64,000 bases of DNA from the NCBI RefSeq assembly GCF_006345815.1, contig NZ_VCIG01000005.1, forward strand, positions 496,001 through 560,000. Direction: 5' to 3'. This document shows, one piece after another, positions 17,168-26,148 of the stretch. Both the position numbers and the translations under genes were made by a program. Every line of letters starts with the position of its first letter. The stretch's first letter is position 1. The notes beneath the pieces are model-generated. The model was not told the DNA's origin. It worked only from the letters and a program-made list of their open reading frames with translations, and made no database searches. Source of the DNA: Ochrobactrum sp. CGA5. Lineage in GTDB: Bacteria > Pseudomonadota > Alphaproteobacteria > Rhizobiales > Rhizobiaceae.

Positions 17168-18457
17168 ATGTCAGTTGAAGCCAAGTCCGTTCGCATTATC
17201 CGGACAGTCGTTGAAACACTGCGTCCTCAGTTCAACGTCGAGTTATGGGATGGTACTCGCTTCGGTGCGTTCGATGGTCCGTCACTGGTAATCAATGACC
17301 CGACGATTGTTCGTCAGCTGCTCATTAAGCCCAACTACGATTCCCTGATCGATATCTGGACATCCGGTCGTGTCGATATCCGCAATGGCACCATCTTCGA
17401 TCTCGCCAAAGCAAAAACCGACGGGAGTGTGAAGAACAGGTTGAAAGAGCTGCCAAAGTGGCAACTACTGAAGGATCTTCCAGCTCTTCTGTTCGCCGGA
17501 AAAGTCGATGCTCGCCCCGCCCTCAACGGCAAACAGCCTTTCGTTAGCGGGTCGAGCAAGGAAGCGATTACCCATCATTACGACGTATCCAACGAATTCT
17601 ACCGTTTATTTCTCGATGAAAGGATGGTTTATACTTGCGGTTACTTTACCGACTGGGCCAACGATATCAATCAGGCTCAAAGCGACAAGCTGGAACTCAT
17701 CTGCCGTAAACTGCGTTTGAAGTCCGGGGATCGCCTTCTGGATATAGGCTGTGGCTGGGGTGCGCTGCTGATCTATGCAGCGCAGAACTTTGGTGTTGTG
17801 GGCACCGGTGTTTCTCTGTCAGATGCGCAAACTGCGCTGGCCCGCGAAAAGATAAAACAGGCAGGACTTGAAGACAGGATTACCATCCACGTCAAATCCT
17901 ATACAGAACTAGACGGTCAGTTCGACAAGATTTCTTCTGTGGGAATGTTCGAGCATGTCGGAATCGCCAACTACGACAGCTATTTCAGTGCTGTGAATCG
18001 GCTTCTACGCCCCGGTGGGCTTTACATGCACCACGCAATCACACGGCGCATGAAGAAAGACAAGAAATCATTCAAACGTAAAAGCGCAGAGCATAAGGCG
18101 CTAGTGAAGTATATCTTCCCCGGTGGAGAACTCGATCATCTTGGAATGACCATAGAGAACCTAGAACGGTACGGTTTTGAGGTTCACGATGTCGAAAATC
18201 TACGGGAACATTATGGTCGCACTTGCCAGGTATGGTGTGAAAGACTTTATTCCAACTTCAACGAAGCCGTTTCAGAAGTCGGTTATCCGAAAGCGCGCCT
18301 CTGGCTGCTTTATCTTGCGGGATGTTCGCTGGCCTTTGAGAGAGGTACTGTCCAAATCAACCAAACGGTGGCGTCTAAACGCAAACGTGGCATTTCCGCT
18401 GCGCCGCAGACGAGAGCGGATATCTATGCCAGTTTCGGTGAACCTAGAAACGAATAA
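17168..18457 (+). CDS. cfa: Cyclopropane-fatty-acyl-phospholipid synthase
   Basis: SAM-dependent methyltransferase of 429 residues that adds a methylene bridge across double bonds of membrane phospholipid acyl chains. The SAM site LLDIGCGWGALLIYAA is near residue 195. The preceding motif HHYDVSNEFYRLFLDERMVY and YTCGYF are typical of Cfa enzymes, and the C-terminal half has GMFEHVG and GGLYMHHAI. The N-terminal 120 residues form the usual small lipid-facing domain. Monocistronic. An inverted repeat downstream may be its terminator. Confidence 0.92.
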   Translation: MSVEAKSVRIIRTVVETLRPQFNVELWDGTRFGAFDGPSLVINDPTIVRQLLIKPNYDSLIDIWTSGRVDIRNGTIFDLAKAKTDGSVKNRLKELPKWQLLKDLPALLFAGKVDARPALNGKQPFVSGSSKEAITHHYDVSNEFYRLFLDERMVYTCGYFTDWANDINQAQSDKLELICRKLRLKSGDRLLDIGCGWGALLIYAAQNFGVVGTGVSLSDAQTALAREKIKQAGLEDRITIHVKSYTELDGQFDKISSVGMFEHVGIANYDSYFSAVNRLLRPGGLYMHHAITRRMKKDKKSFKRKSAEHKALVKYIFPGGELDHLGMTIENLERYGFEVHDVENLREHYGRTCQVWCERLYSNFNEAVSEVGYPKARLWLLYLAGCSLAFERGTVQINQTVASKRKRGISAAPQTRADIYASFGEPRNE

Positions 18458-18649
18458 AGGCTGTTACGGCAGATAACTCGCCGTTAGCACAACCATCGTG
18501 TCAGAAAAAGCACCACCGTACCTGCCCAACCACAATCCGATAGTCCTACGTCCAACCTGCTGTGATTATCCGATTTCACGTATGTGGCGGTCTGGCAAGG
18601 TTTCGCTTTGAGCCAGCCTGCCCCGCTTTGGTACGCTTCGGTCGAGAAC

Positions 18650-18695
18650 GGCAGCAAGATTTGTAATCGATACGTGATTGCAATATCTTGCTGCC
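18650..18695 (+). terminator. Terminator-like hairpin after cfa
   Basis: GGCAGCAAGAT at 18650-18660 pairs with ATCTTGCTGCC at 18685-18695, followed by CTTTGTCATTTT. It sits between cfa and the convergent aldehyde dehydrogenase stop. Confidence 0.55.
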
Positions 18696-18705
18696 CTTTG
18701 TCATT

Positions 18706-20253
18706 TTATGCTTCGGGTGAATAACCGAACGTTACAGCCGGATTTTCAGCTGTCTCCACCCAGATACTCTTTGCTTGAGTATAAGACATCAATGCATCCT
18801 TGCCGCTGGAGCGGCCGTAGCCGCTGCGTCCGAAACCGCCAAACGGCGACATGACCGAAATGGTTTTATAACCATTGATCCAGAAGGTTCCGGCCCGCAC
18901 CTTCGCTGCCACACGATGCGCCCTCGCGACATTCTCAGTCCAGACCGCCCCGGCAAGTCCGTAGGGATTATCATTGGCGAGAGCAATTGCTTCTGCCTCG
19001 TCATCGAAAGGCATAACCGCAACAACCGGACCGAACACCTCCTCTCTGGCTATCGTCATTGCCGGGTCAACTCGATCAAGGATCGTCGGCGCATAGTAAT
19101 AACCCCCCGTTTCCTCTAGTGCTTCGGGTTTCTTTCCACCTGCCGCAAGCACCGCACCTTCGGCCACACCATCCCTAACCATCTGATCAATCTTCGTCCA
19201 TTGACGCGAATTGTTGATCGGTCCGATATGCGAATTATCGTCATAAGGATCGCCAACAACGATGCGATTGGCAGCGTCAACGTAGCGTTCCACAAACTCC
19301 TTATGGATGGACCGGTGAACCAGCAAGCGTGACCCGGAAACGCAACTCTGCCCCGCTCCGCTGAAGATAGCTGACTGCGCGCCGATGATCGCGCGATCTA
19401 TATTGGCATCGGGGAATACAATGTTGCCAGACTTTCCACCAAGCTCCAGAATGCACGGGACCACATTCTTTGCAGCAGTCGCCGCGATTGTTGATCCGGC
19501 CTGTGCCGACCCGACAAAAACGATCAAACCCGTATGCGGATGGGAAACGACAGCCTGTCCGGCAGTGGGACCACGCCCGGCAATCACGTTTACCAGTCCG
19601 CGCGGCGCACCGCCCTGCTCACACATCAGTCCAAGGATAAGGGTAGAAAGCGGCGTCAGCTCAGAAGGTTTGATGACAACGCCATTTCCAGCGCAGATTG
19701 CGGGTGCGATCTGCCATCCACCCGTAAAAAGCGGTGCGTTCCACGGCGTAATTTGGGCAACGACGCCGATCGGTTCATGTCGGGTATAGTTAAGATGACT
19801 GCTTGGTACGGGAATGACATCGCCATACAGCTTGTCGCACCAGCCAGCATAATACTCGAACATCTCTGCAACCCGGACCGCTTCACCGCGAATGTCGCGG
19901 ATGGGACGACCGGCGGAACGACTTTCGATTTCAGCGATCAACGCTGCGTTTTCACGGATACGCCTGGCGATCTCGTTCATCACGCGCCCACGGGCTGATG
20001 CTGTCAGTGCCATCCACTCTTTCTGAGCCTGAACAGCACTATCCATCGCTGCATCGACAATCGAACTATCGGCATCCTTGAACGAGGCAAAAACCCTACC
20101 AGTCGCCGGGTCCGTCAGGTTCTGTTCTTCACCGTTTCCTGCGACTATCTCGCCATTCACAAAACTGCCGATTTCCCGCTTAGGAAAGAAGTTCTCAAGA
20201 ATTTCAAAAATGCGCCCGGCTCGTTCTTTGGCATCAAGGGATTGATTCATCAT
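18706..20253 (-). CDS. NAD(P)-dependent aldehyde dehydrogenase
   Basis: Cytosolic ALDH superfamily enzyme, about 515 residues. Present: the general base region LELGGKSGNIVF (Glu), the nucleophile region GAGQSCVSGSRLL (Cys), ITPWNAPLF, and the C-terminal EEVFGPVVAVMPF and NPYGLAGAVWT. The ATG at 20253 follows AGGAGCCAG; a second ATG immediately after has an even better spacing. The gene begins just after the stop of the hydroxyacid dehydrogenase, so the two are co-transcribed and may act in sequence on one substrate. Substrate unknown; betaine-aldehyde, vanillin and semialdehyde enzymes all look like this. Confidence 0.9.
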   Translation of the reverse strand: MMNQSLDAKERAGRIFEILENFFPKREIGSFVNGEIVAGNGEEQNLTDPATGRVFASFKDADSSIVDAAMDSAVQAQKEWMALTASARGRVMNEIARRIRENAALIAEIESRSAGRPIRDIRGEAVRVAEMFEYYAGWCDKLYGDVIPVPSSHLNYTRHEPIGVVAQITPWNAPLFTGGWQIAPAICAGNGVVIKPSELTPLSTLILGLMCEQGGAPRGLVNVIAGRGPTAGQAVVSHPHTGLIVFVGSAQAGSTIAATAAKNVVPCILELGGKSGNIVFPDANIDRAIIGAQSAIFSGAGQSCVSGSRLLVHRSIHKEFVERYVDAANRIVVGDPYDDNSHIGPINNSRQWTKIDQMVRDGVAEGAVLAAGGKKPEALEETGGYYYAPTILDRVDPAMTIAREEVFGPVVAVMPFDDEAEAIALANDNPYGLAGAVWTENVARAHRVAAKVRAGTFWINGYKTISVMSPFGGFGRSGYGRSSGKDALMSYTQAKSIWVETAENPAVTFGYSPEA

Positions 20254-20260
20254 CTGGCTC

Positions 20261-21148
20261 CTAATTTGACGAAACGGGCAGGAAGGCGCCCATTCGGGTG
20301 AAGTCGTCACTATCCTTGAGATATTCCGATTCAGCCCAAAGTTTTGCCACAACCGATGTCAGCGGATTGTCCACGCCTGTGCGTTCAGCCATTTCCTGTG
20401 CTAGGCGTACATCCTTACGCATCAAACCCATCGAGAAGCCGCTGTCGAAACGATCATTCATTATCCAGGTTGGAAAATGAACTTCGCTGATCACGGATTT
20501 ACCGGAAGCCGCATTCAGAACACGGAGCGCGGATTCAGGGCTTATTCCAGCGGCATGTGCAAGTTTCAGGGCTTCGCCGGTGGTCACCATATGGGCAGCG
20601 GCCAGCAAATTGTTGACGAGCTTCGCAACATTGCCGGCACCGCTGGGTCCCACATGCAAGGCCTTGGCAGCAATCGCTTCGATAACAGTTTGCGCCAAGG
20701 CAAGATCCGCGTCATTGCCCCCGATCATCATCGTAAGTTTACCAGATGCAGCTCCAGCCGGACCACCACTTACGGGGGCGTCGAGGAAACCATGCCCGAC
20801 CGAAGCGAGTCTCTGCGCGAGCGAACGGCTCACGTCCGGTTCGGAGGTGGACGTATCGATAATGACGATGCGTCTGTGTTCACTCTTCAACTGATGGATA
20901 TGCGCACTGACTACATTCTCGACGTCTTGAGCAGTCGGAAGCGAGAAAACCAGAAATTCTGATTGCTCAAAAAGCATGTCGAGCGTGTCTGCAGGCATCA
21001 CATTTGCCGCCTCGGCAAGGGCCTTGCGCTCCACGGAAAGATCGTATCCCAGCGTAACAAACCCTTTTGCCACAAGGGTCTGTGCCATACCCAGCCCCAT
21101 ACTACCAAGGCCGACCACACCGACTACCGGCTTCTCCGGTTGCGCCAT
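20261..21148 (-). CDS. Beta-hydroxyacid dehydrogenase (3-hydroxyisobutyrate/L-threonate dehydrogenase type)
   Basis: A 295-residue NAD(P)-dependent dehydrogenase. The Rossmann motif GVVGLGSMGLGMAQTL is at the N-terminus, the substrate loop DAPVSGGPAGAASGKLTMM follows near residue 120, and the catalytic Lys motif GAGNVAKLVNNLLAA near residue 170. The ATG at 21148 follows GGAGATGTGG; the longer frame lacks a site. The family includes 3-hydroxyisobutyrate, tartronate-semialdehyde and L-threonate dehydrogenases. Operon with an aldehyde dehydrogenase downstream and a LysR gene upstream. Confidence 0.88.
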   Translation of the reverse strand: MAQPEKPVVGVVGLGSMGLGMAQTLVAKGFVTLGYDLSVERKALAEAANVMPADTLDMLFEQSEFLVFSLPTAQDVENVVSAHIHQLKSEHRRIVIIDTSTSEPDVSRSLAQRLASVGHGFLDAPVSGGPAGAASGKLTMMIGGNDADLALAQTVIEAIAAKALHVGPSGAGNVAKLVNNLLAAAHMVTTGEALKLAHAAGISPESALRVLNAASGKSVISEVHFPTWIMNDRFDSGFSMGLMRKDVRLAQEMAERTGVDNPLTSVVAKLWAESEYLKDSDDFTRMGAFLPVSSN

Positions 21149-21289
21149 TCCACATCTCCATTGTCCGCCGATCAACCCCAAGGCCCATCGCTTGATTAAT
21201 GGGAAAAAACTCGCACCAAAGACGCCGGACGCATAGCCGGTTTGGAGACAACGTTGCGTCCCGTCATAAGCAACAGTCGCTAAAGCGAA

Positions 21290-22195
21290 CTATCGAAACG
21301 CTGCCATATTGTTGGCGAGAAATCCGCTCAGCCGCTCCACTGAAAGCGGCAACCGACGCCGGGCACGTACCATCAAATGTGCACTTGCCTCAGCCAGAAG
21401 CGGATCTGACAACTCACGTATAGCGACAGCCCCGCGAGCCAATTCGGTGGAGACTGCAAAGCGGGGCAAAAACGTTATGCCAAGTCCGGCAATCACGAAG
21501 CGTCTCAAAACATCAATTGAGGTCGTTTCAACGACGGGGGAAATCGCAAAACCGCGATCAGCGGCAACACGTGTAACTAAACGGGTAATACCATGGCCAG
21601 GTCCGAGCAACGCATTGGGCAGACCCGAGCAGTCGGCCAGTTCCAGCCGGTCTTTGGCCAACAGGGGATGCTCCGGTGACGCAACCAAACAGAGCGGCTG
21701 TTTGGAGATTGCAAGCGAGCGAACCCGGACATCAACCAGCGGATTATATGCAATGCCGATATCGGCATCCCCGTTCGCAATCCCGTCCAAAACGCTCTCA
21801 GTGCCGCCGAGTTGCATATCGTACTGCACATCGGGATAGACCTTTACGAATGAACCAAGCCCATATTGCAAAACGTCGGCGAGAAATCCTTCGCCGCAAA
21901 GAATGCGGACACGCTTTTGTTGCACTCCCTTGAGAAAACCAAGTTGTTCGGTAAGCAGGCTATGCTCTTCCAACACCCGCCTCGTATGCTCCAGAACCAG
22001 TTCGCCAGCTTCAGTCAAAGCCACACCGCGCGCATTTCGTTCAAAAAGAGACAAGCCAATCTTGCGCTCAGTTTCCGCGATTTGGCGGCTCACAACGGAA
22101 GGTGCAACATGCACGTGTTCGGCAGCACCTCGAATCGAGCCAATTCGAGCCACCGCCATGAACATTCGCAATTCTTTCGCATCTAGCGTTTCCAT
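21290..22195 (-). CDS. LysR-family transcriptional regulator
   Basis: About 301 residues. The winged helix-turn-helix is at the N-terminus (ELRMFMAVARIGSIRGAAEH, then VAPSVVSRQIAETERKIG) followed by LFERNARGVALTEAG and a two-lobed ligand domain. The ATG at 22195 fits the usual family start; an upstream extension overlaps the amidohydrolase gene. It sits between the M20 amidohydrolase and the dehydrogenase pair on one strand and probably responds to a metabolite of that pathway. Confidence 0.88.
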   Translation of the reverse strand: METLDAKELRMFMAVARIGSIRGAAEHVHVAPSVVSRQIAETERKIGLSLFERNARGVALTEAGELVLEHTRRVLEEHSLLTEQLGFLKGVQQKRVRILCGEGFLADVLQYGLGSFVKVYPDVQYDMQLGGTESVLDGIANGDADIGIAYNPLVDVRVRSLAISKQPLCLVASPEHPLLAKDRLELADCSGLPNALLGPGHGITRLVTRVAADRGFAISPVVETTSIDVLRRFVIAGLGITFLPRFAVSTELARGAVAIRELSDPLLAEASAHLMVRARRRLPLSVERLSGFLANNMAAFR

Positions 22196-22247
22196 GGCAC
22201 TATGTCGCTCAGTTGGCATCAAGGAATCAAAGTGAAGGAGAATAGCA

Positions 22248-23408
22248 TCAATCCGATGCCAGCTCACTTGTGACAAGTTTGATCCAGAAATTGGCACCTA
22301 TTGGCAAAAGGGCATCATTGAAATCATAAAAGGGCGAATGCAAGCCCGGATTGGCTCCGTCTCTACGGCTGCCAAGCCAAAAATAACAACCCGGCTTCTC
22401 CTGTAGCATGAAAGCGAAATCTTCGGCGGCCATGCTTGGAGCTACATCCAGAACGCTGAGACCAACATCGTTCGAAACGGCCAGTTCACGGATTTTGCGG
22501 GCGTTGGCAGGCGTATTGATCGTGGACGGATAGCGTTTTTCGTAATCAACGCGTGCCGTACAGCCAAAACCCTCGGCAATTGAAGTAGTAAGCTCATGCA
22601 TCCGGCGTGCGATCATCTCCCCGACATCGGGCAGAAACCAGCGGGTGGTTCCGCGGATGATAATGTTCTCTGGAATGACATTCCAGGCGTCTCCGCCGTG
22701 CATCTGTGTCACAGAAACTACAGCGGATTCCAGCGGCGAGACATTGCGACTGGCAATAGTTTGCAATGCTGTGACCAATTGCGCGGCGGCGACCACCGGA
22801 TCAGCACCTTCATGGGGCATCGCTCCGTGCGCCCCCTCGCCAATCAGTTCGATCTCAAACGTCCCGAAAGCCGCCATCATCGCATCATTCCGAGCGACAC
22901 AGGTTCCAACATCAAGCGCAGGCCAATTGTGGAGGCCATAAACCGCATCGACGGGAAAATCCGTAAACAGCCCTTCGCGTACCATTTCGCGACCACCGCC
23001 TTCGTTTTCTTCAGCCGGCTGGAAAATGAAGTTTACAGTTCCGTCAAACTCAAGCTTGCTGACAGCTTTGGCTGCAGCGAGGGCCATGGATACGTGCCCA
23101 TCATGACCGCAAGCGTGCATTTTGCCCAAGTTCTCTGAAGCATAGTCCACACCGCTTTTTTCGACGATTGGCAAGGCATCCATATCTGCCCGGATACCGA
23201 TCGCGCGTTTCGATGTTCCCCGCTTCAAGCTGCCAATCACGCCCGTTCCGGCAAAACCGGTGCGAACGCGGAAACCCCAAAGCTGAAGCTTTTCCGCTAT
23301 AAAGGCGGCGGTACGGCTTTCCTCGAACGCAAGTTCGGGGTACCGATGCAAATGATGGCGCCAGGCCGTCGCTTCCGCCACATCGGCTTCGCTGAGAACA
23401 CCACACAT
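22248..23408 (-). CDS. M20-family amidohydrolase (hippurate/IAA-amino acid hydrolase type)
   Basis: Zinc amidohydrolase of 386 residues. Metal-binding motifs are visible in order: IGIRADMDALPI, HACGHDGHVSMALAAA, and FQPAEENEGGG; the dimerisation domain follows (GAHGAMPHEGADPVVAAAQL) and the C-terminal metal ligand lies in APSMAAEDFAFML. Such enzymes cleave N-acyl or N-aroyl amino acids in the cytosol. It follows two membrane-protein genes on the same strand, which could import its amide substrate. Confidence 0.9.
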   Translation of the reverse strand: MCGVLSEADVAEATAWRHHLHRYPELAFEESRTAAFIAEKLQLWGFRVRTGFAGTGVIGSLKRGTSKRAIGIRADMDALPIVEKSGVDYASENLGKMHACGHDGHVSMALAAAKAVSKLEFDGTVNFIFQPAEENEGGGREMVREGLFTDFPVDAVYGLHNWPALDVGTCVARNDAMMAAFGTFEIELIGEGAHGAMPHEGADPVVAAAQLVTALQTIASRNVSPLESAVVSVTQMHGGDAWNVIPENIIIRGTTRWFLPDVGEMIARRMHELTTSIAEGFGCTARVDYEKRYPSTINTPANARKIRELAVSNDVGLSVLDVAPSMAAEDFAFMLQEKPGCYFWLGSRRDGANPGLHSPFYDFNDALLPIGANFWIKLVTSELASD

Positions 23409-23467
23409 TATATCAGTCTCCCTAAGTATTCATGGCAGGCTCGGAGTCGAACCTGCCATGAGTCAAA

Positions 23468-23983
23468 TTAACCTGTAATTCGCAGTGTCAGATCAGCGAC
23501 GACCACCGAACCAAGGTATGTGCCAATCATCACGCAAATAGCGATGATGACAATTTTCCATCCAGAGCGGCGGGCAATCTCAAATTCGTTGCGAGTCAAC
23601 GCCAGCCCTCCATAGGCAAGCGCCGGCGTTGCGAGCGCAAGAAAATTCAATTCTCCGACTTTCGCCAGAACATAATCAGCGCCAGGGACGCCGGGGATGG
23701 TGATGAGAATGGCGATGAGCGAAACCCAAGCTACACTCGGTAAGTAAAAAGGCATATAGCGAGCCAATATCAAGCCGCCGATAGATGCAGCGTAAAGCAG
23801 CGCCATGCCGGGCAGCGCTTGGGTCGGCGTTACATTCGTTCCTACCCAGTTCGCAACTAACCCGAGAAAGCAAGCAATAACTAGGAGCAAGGCATTCTCA
23901 ACAATATCGATCTTGCGTTCGTCAGTTGTATTGACTGATAAGGTCAAGTTATCGACTGCATTCTTCAGTGAATTGGAAGTCAT
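23468..23983 (-). CDS. Small integral membrane protein, partner of DUF3100 protein
   Basis: About 171 residues with four to five hydrophobic segments (LLLVIACFLGLVANWVG, ALLYAASIGGLILARYM, VAWVSLIAILITIPGV, VIIAICVMIGTYLGSVV). ATG at 23983 follows GGGAGAGAG. It begins 12 bases after the stop of the DUF3100-like gene, so the two probably form one complex. The third gene is an M20 amidohydrolase, which hints that the pair imports an N-acylated compound. No transport family can be named with certainty. Confidence 0.7.
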   Translation of the reverse strand: MTSNSLKNAVDNLTLSVNTTDERKIDIVENALLLVIACFLGLVANWVGTNVTPTQALPGMALLYAASIGGLILARYMPFYLPSVAWVSLIAILITIPGVPGADYVLAKVGELNFLALATPALAYGGLALTRNEFEIARRSGWKIVIIAICVMIGTYLGSVVVADLTLRITG

Positions 23984-23994
23984 CACTCTCTCCC

Positions 23995-24813
23995 TTACGC
24001 GGCGTTGCGATATTCTTCGGGGCGGCACTTTTTATAGAGCCATTCCGTAAGCGGCAACGCTACAAAAAGGCCAACATATAGTCCCGTAGCATAGGTGAGG
24101 ATATTGCTCGCAGCAGCCAAGGCCAGAATGAGATCTTTCTTCTCCGGCAAAACGCTAACCAGTCCGCCTGTGCAGGCAGCGAGCATACTGCCCGAACCAA
24201 CTCCGCATGACATTGCCAACGCACGAAAGTCAAAAATGCCCAGACTGTTGACCAGCGGTGGCATTAAGGCAAAAATGAACGTACCAATCAGCGTTCCGGT
24301 AGCGTAAACTCCCATCACGCCCGCGCCTTCCGGGCTATCCAGACCGTATTTGTCGGCGATAAGCGCGAGGTTAGGCTCGCGATCAATAGAATAAGTCGCC
24401 CCAATGGTTTCCCGTCCCATGCGCAGCAGGAACACGGCGATCGGAAAAGCGACCGCGATCGTGCCAAGATTGCCCATCTCTTGCAAAATCAAAGCAGGTC
24501 CAGCGGCTATAATATTCTCGATTTGAGGACCAACCGTCGTGCCGAACTTGGCAATGAAAGGCATAATAGCGATAGTTATCATGGTACCTGAAAGCTTGAC
24601 GGAATCAGACTTCAGAACCCTCCCCGTCGCCTTTAAGATGTTCGGGTTCAGAATAACGCCAAGAGCAAATGCGTACAGCATCGGCAAGAAAATCACAGCG
24701 CCTATTCCAATAGATATTTTCTGAATGCCAATCAGTTCCGAAATACAGATGATTGCTAATACAAAGGCATGCAACCAGATATGGCGCATCGCAAATACAT
24801 TGTTCCCCTTCAC
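23995..24813 (-). CDS. DUF3100-like multi-span membrane protein
   Basis: About 272 residues with eight or more hydrophobic segments; the overall sequence fits the DUF3100 membrane family as I remember it. Conserved-looking parts are GIGAVIFLPMLYAFALG, the loop MGRETIGATYSIDREPN and ALAMSCGVGSGSMLAACTGG, a glycine-rich re-entrant-like stretch that could line a substrate path. The start is a GTG at 24813 placed five bases after AAAAAGGAGG; the in-frame TTG eight codons earlier overlaps that site and is unlikely. First gene of a unit with a second membrane protein and an M20 amidohydrolase. Confidence 0.7.
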   Translation of the reverse strand: MKGNNVFAMRHIWLHAFVLAIICISELIGIQKISIGIGAVIFLPMLYAFALGVILNPNILKATGRVLKSDSVKLSGTMITIAIMPFIAKFGTTVGPQIENIIAAGPALILQEMGNLGTIAVAFPIAVFLLRMGRETIGATYSIDREPNLALIADKYGLDSPEGAGVMGVYATGTLIGTFIFALMPPLVNSLGIFDFRALAMSCGVGSGSMLAACTGGLVSVLPEKKDLILALAAASNILTYATGLYVGLFVALPLTEWLYKKCRPEEYRNAA

Positions 24814-25375
24814 GCGAGCCTCCTTTTTCTTCTTCAAAAGCTTTATGTCTCAGTATGATGAGTTTAGATTCAAGTACCAGCCTCAGTGAGAGGAACACAG
24901 CGTTGCACCTGCGACAACACGTAACGTCAGTGAGTACATGTCAATCAAGCTGCACGACTGAATTTTCGTTCGTCGCCGGAATGGTCGAGCTGCGCTCCGT
25001 AAACAAAGAAATGGTTTGGGACAAGTCGGCCGCCCGCTCATATGCTCAGGCAAGGCTTTCAACCGGCTATGGTCCACAGAATCTGAGGCCATTACATCGC
25101 GGACAACGGACACTAGCGCTTGGATGCGCCATATCATGGGCATAGCGGTGTTTATGGCATGCTCGGTGTCCCGTTACTCGGACAGCTCCTAAAACCTATA
25201 TTCTATATTCTATATTCCTGTTTGGTAGTTCGCCTTGCGCCACGTATGACGTCGCATTGCAGAAGCACAGCCGTTTGGGCAGTAACCATAGAAGCGAGCG
25301 AAAGCGATTGGATTGTTCGATGCCGAAAGCTAACAGCCAGTCATTCGCCGCAGCAGATTTGCGTTTGTTCATATC
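24814..25375. other. Non-coding stretch with heptamer repeat
   Basis: No convincing gene on either strand in these 560 bases. It should hold the promoter of the DUF3100-like gene. A tandem repeat of three perfect TATATTC heptamers lies at 25197-25217. Confidence 0.5.
25197..25217. repeat. Three tandem TATATTC heptamers
   Basis: Three perfect copies in a row in the non-coding stretch between the DUF3100-like gene and the GntR gene. Too far (about 180 bases) from either reading frame to shift it. Confidence 0.8.
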
Positions 25376-26053
25376 CTAGGCAAGCAACGAAGTCAGATCA
25401 TGCGAGTATTCGTTAAGCTCGCGAAGGTCGAGCTGAGTTTCCACATGATTGATATGATGCGCCATCAGACTGGCCGCGCTCAGCACATTCTTTTGTACTA
25501 TCGCATCCACGATCTGATCATGTTCATCCGATCCGCAATTGAAGCAATTAGCCTTGCGATAAACTGCGGTTATAAGGGACGTCCGCGACACCAGATCACG
25601 CATCATCGTGTATAGAAAATCCGAGGATGCCAGTTCGGCCAACAAAAGATGAAACCCACCGGAAAGCTTGATAATATCCGTCGTGATATTTCGTGCGTAG
25701 GCGTCCCGCTCTTTGGCGATATGATCGCTGAGCCGCTTAAAATCGGTTTGCGTTGCAGATCGACACAGCCGCTCCACGACGCAGCGTTCAACCGTGCCCC
25801 GTACAAAGAACACATCGCGAGCTTCTGCAATTGTGGGCTTGCAGACAAACGCACCGCGATTAGGAAGAATATCGACAAGGCCTTCCCGTTGGAGGACGAC
25901 CAGCGCCTGCCGAATTCGAGCACGGCTGACATCGAAAATCTCAGCCATCTGCTCTTCCTTGAGCTGCACGCCCGGACGCAGACGTCGCTCCGCGATCGAT
26001 AGCCAGACTTTCTCGACAATCTGCTGCGTTGCTGCTCCCCTCTGTTCTACCAT
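25376..26053 (-). CDS. GntR-family regulator, FCD subfamily (paralogue 1)
   Basis: A 225-residue regulator with an N-terminal winged helix (VWLSIAERRLRPGVQLKEEQ, SRARIRQALVVLQREGLVDI, PNRGAFVCKP) and a C-terminal helical FCD domain with the family-typical metal His residues (HLLLAELASSDF, SDEHDQIVDAI). ATG at 26053 follows AAAGGTG. It is strikingly similar over its whole length to the regulator at 27676-28353. An ATTGT-CA-ACAAT palindrome lies about 75 bases upstream, pointing to autoregulation. Confidence 0.88.
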   Translation of the reverse strand: MVEQRGAATQQIVEKVWLSIAERRLRPGVQLKEEQMAEIFDVSRARIRQALVVLQREGLVDILPNRGAFVCKPTIAEARDVFFVRGTVERCVVERLCRSATQTDFKRLSDHIAKERDAYARNITTDIIKLSGGFHLLLAELASSDFLYTMMRDLVSRTSLITAVYRKANCFNCGSDEHDQIVDAIVQKNVLSAASLMAHHINHVETQLDLRELNEYSHDLTSLLA

Positions 26054-26127
26054 ACACCTTTCCCCATCGTCACCACCCCCAGTGCAACCCCGAGAAGTGA
26101 ACCATAGCAACACTAGAAGGCAACAAT

Positions 26128-26139
26128 ATTGTCAACAAT
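26128..26139. promoter_or_regulatory. ATTGT-NN-ACAAT operator candidate (gntR1 promoter)
   Basis: ATTGTCAACAAT between the hydantoin-racemase-like gene and the GntR gene. The same arms recur at 27587, 36833 and, with one mismatch each, at 38809 and 38821, all in promoter regions of this cluster. Confidence 0.6.
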
Positions 26140-26148
26140 TATCACGAT

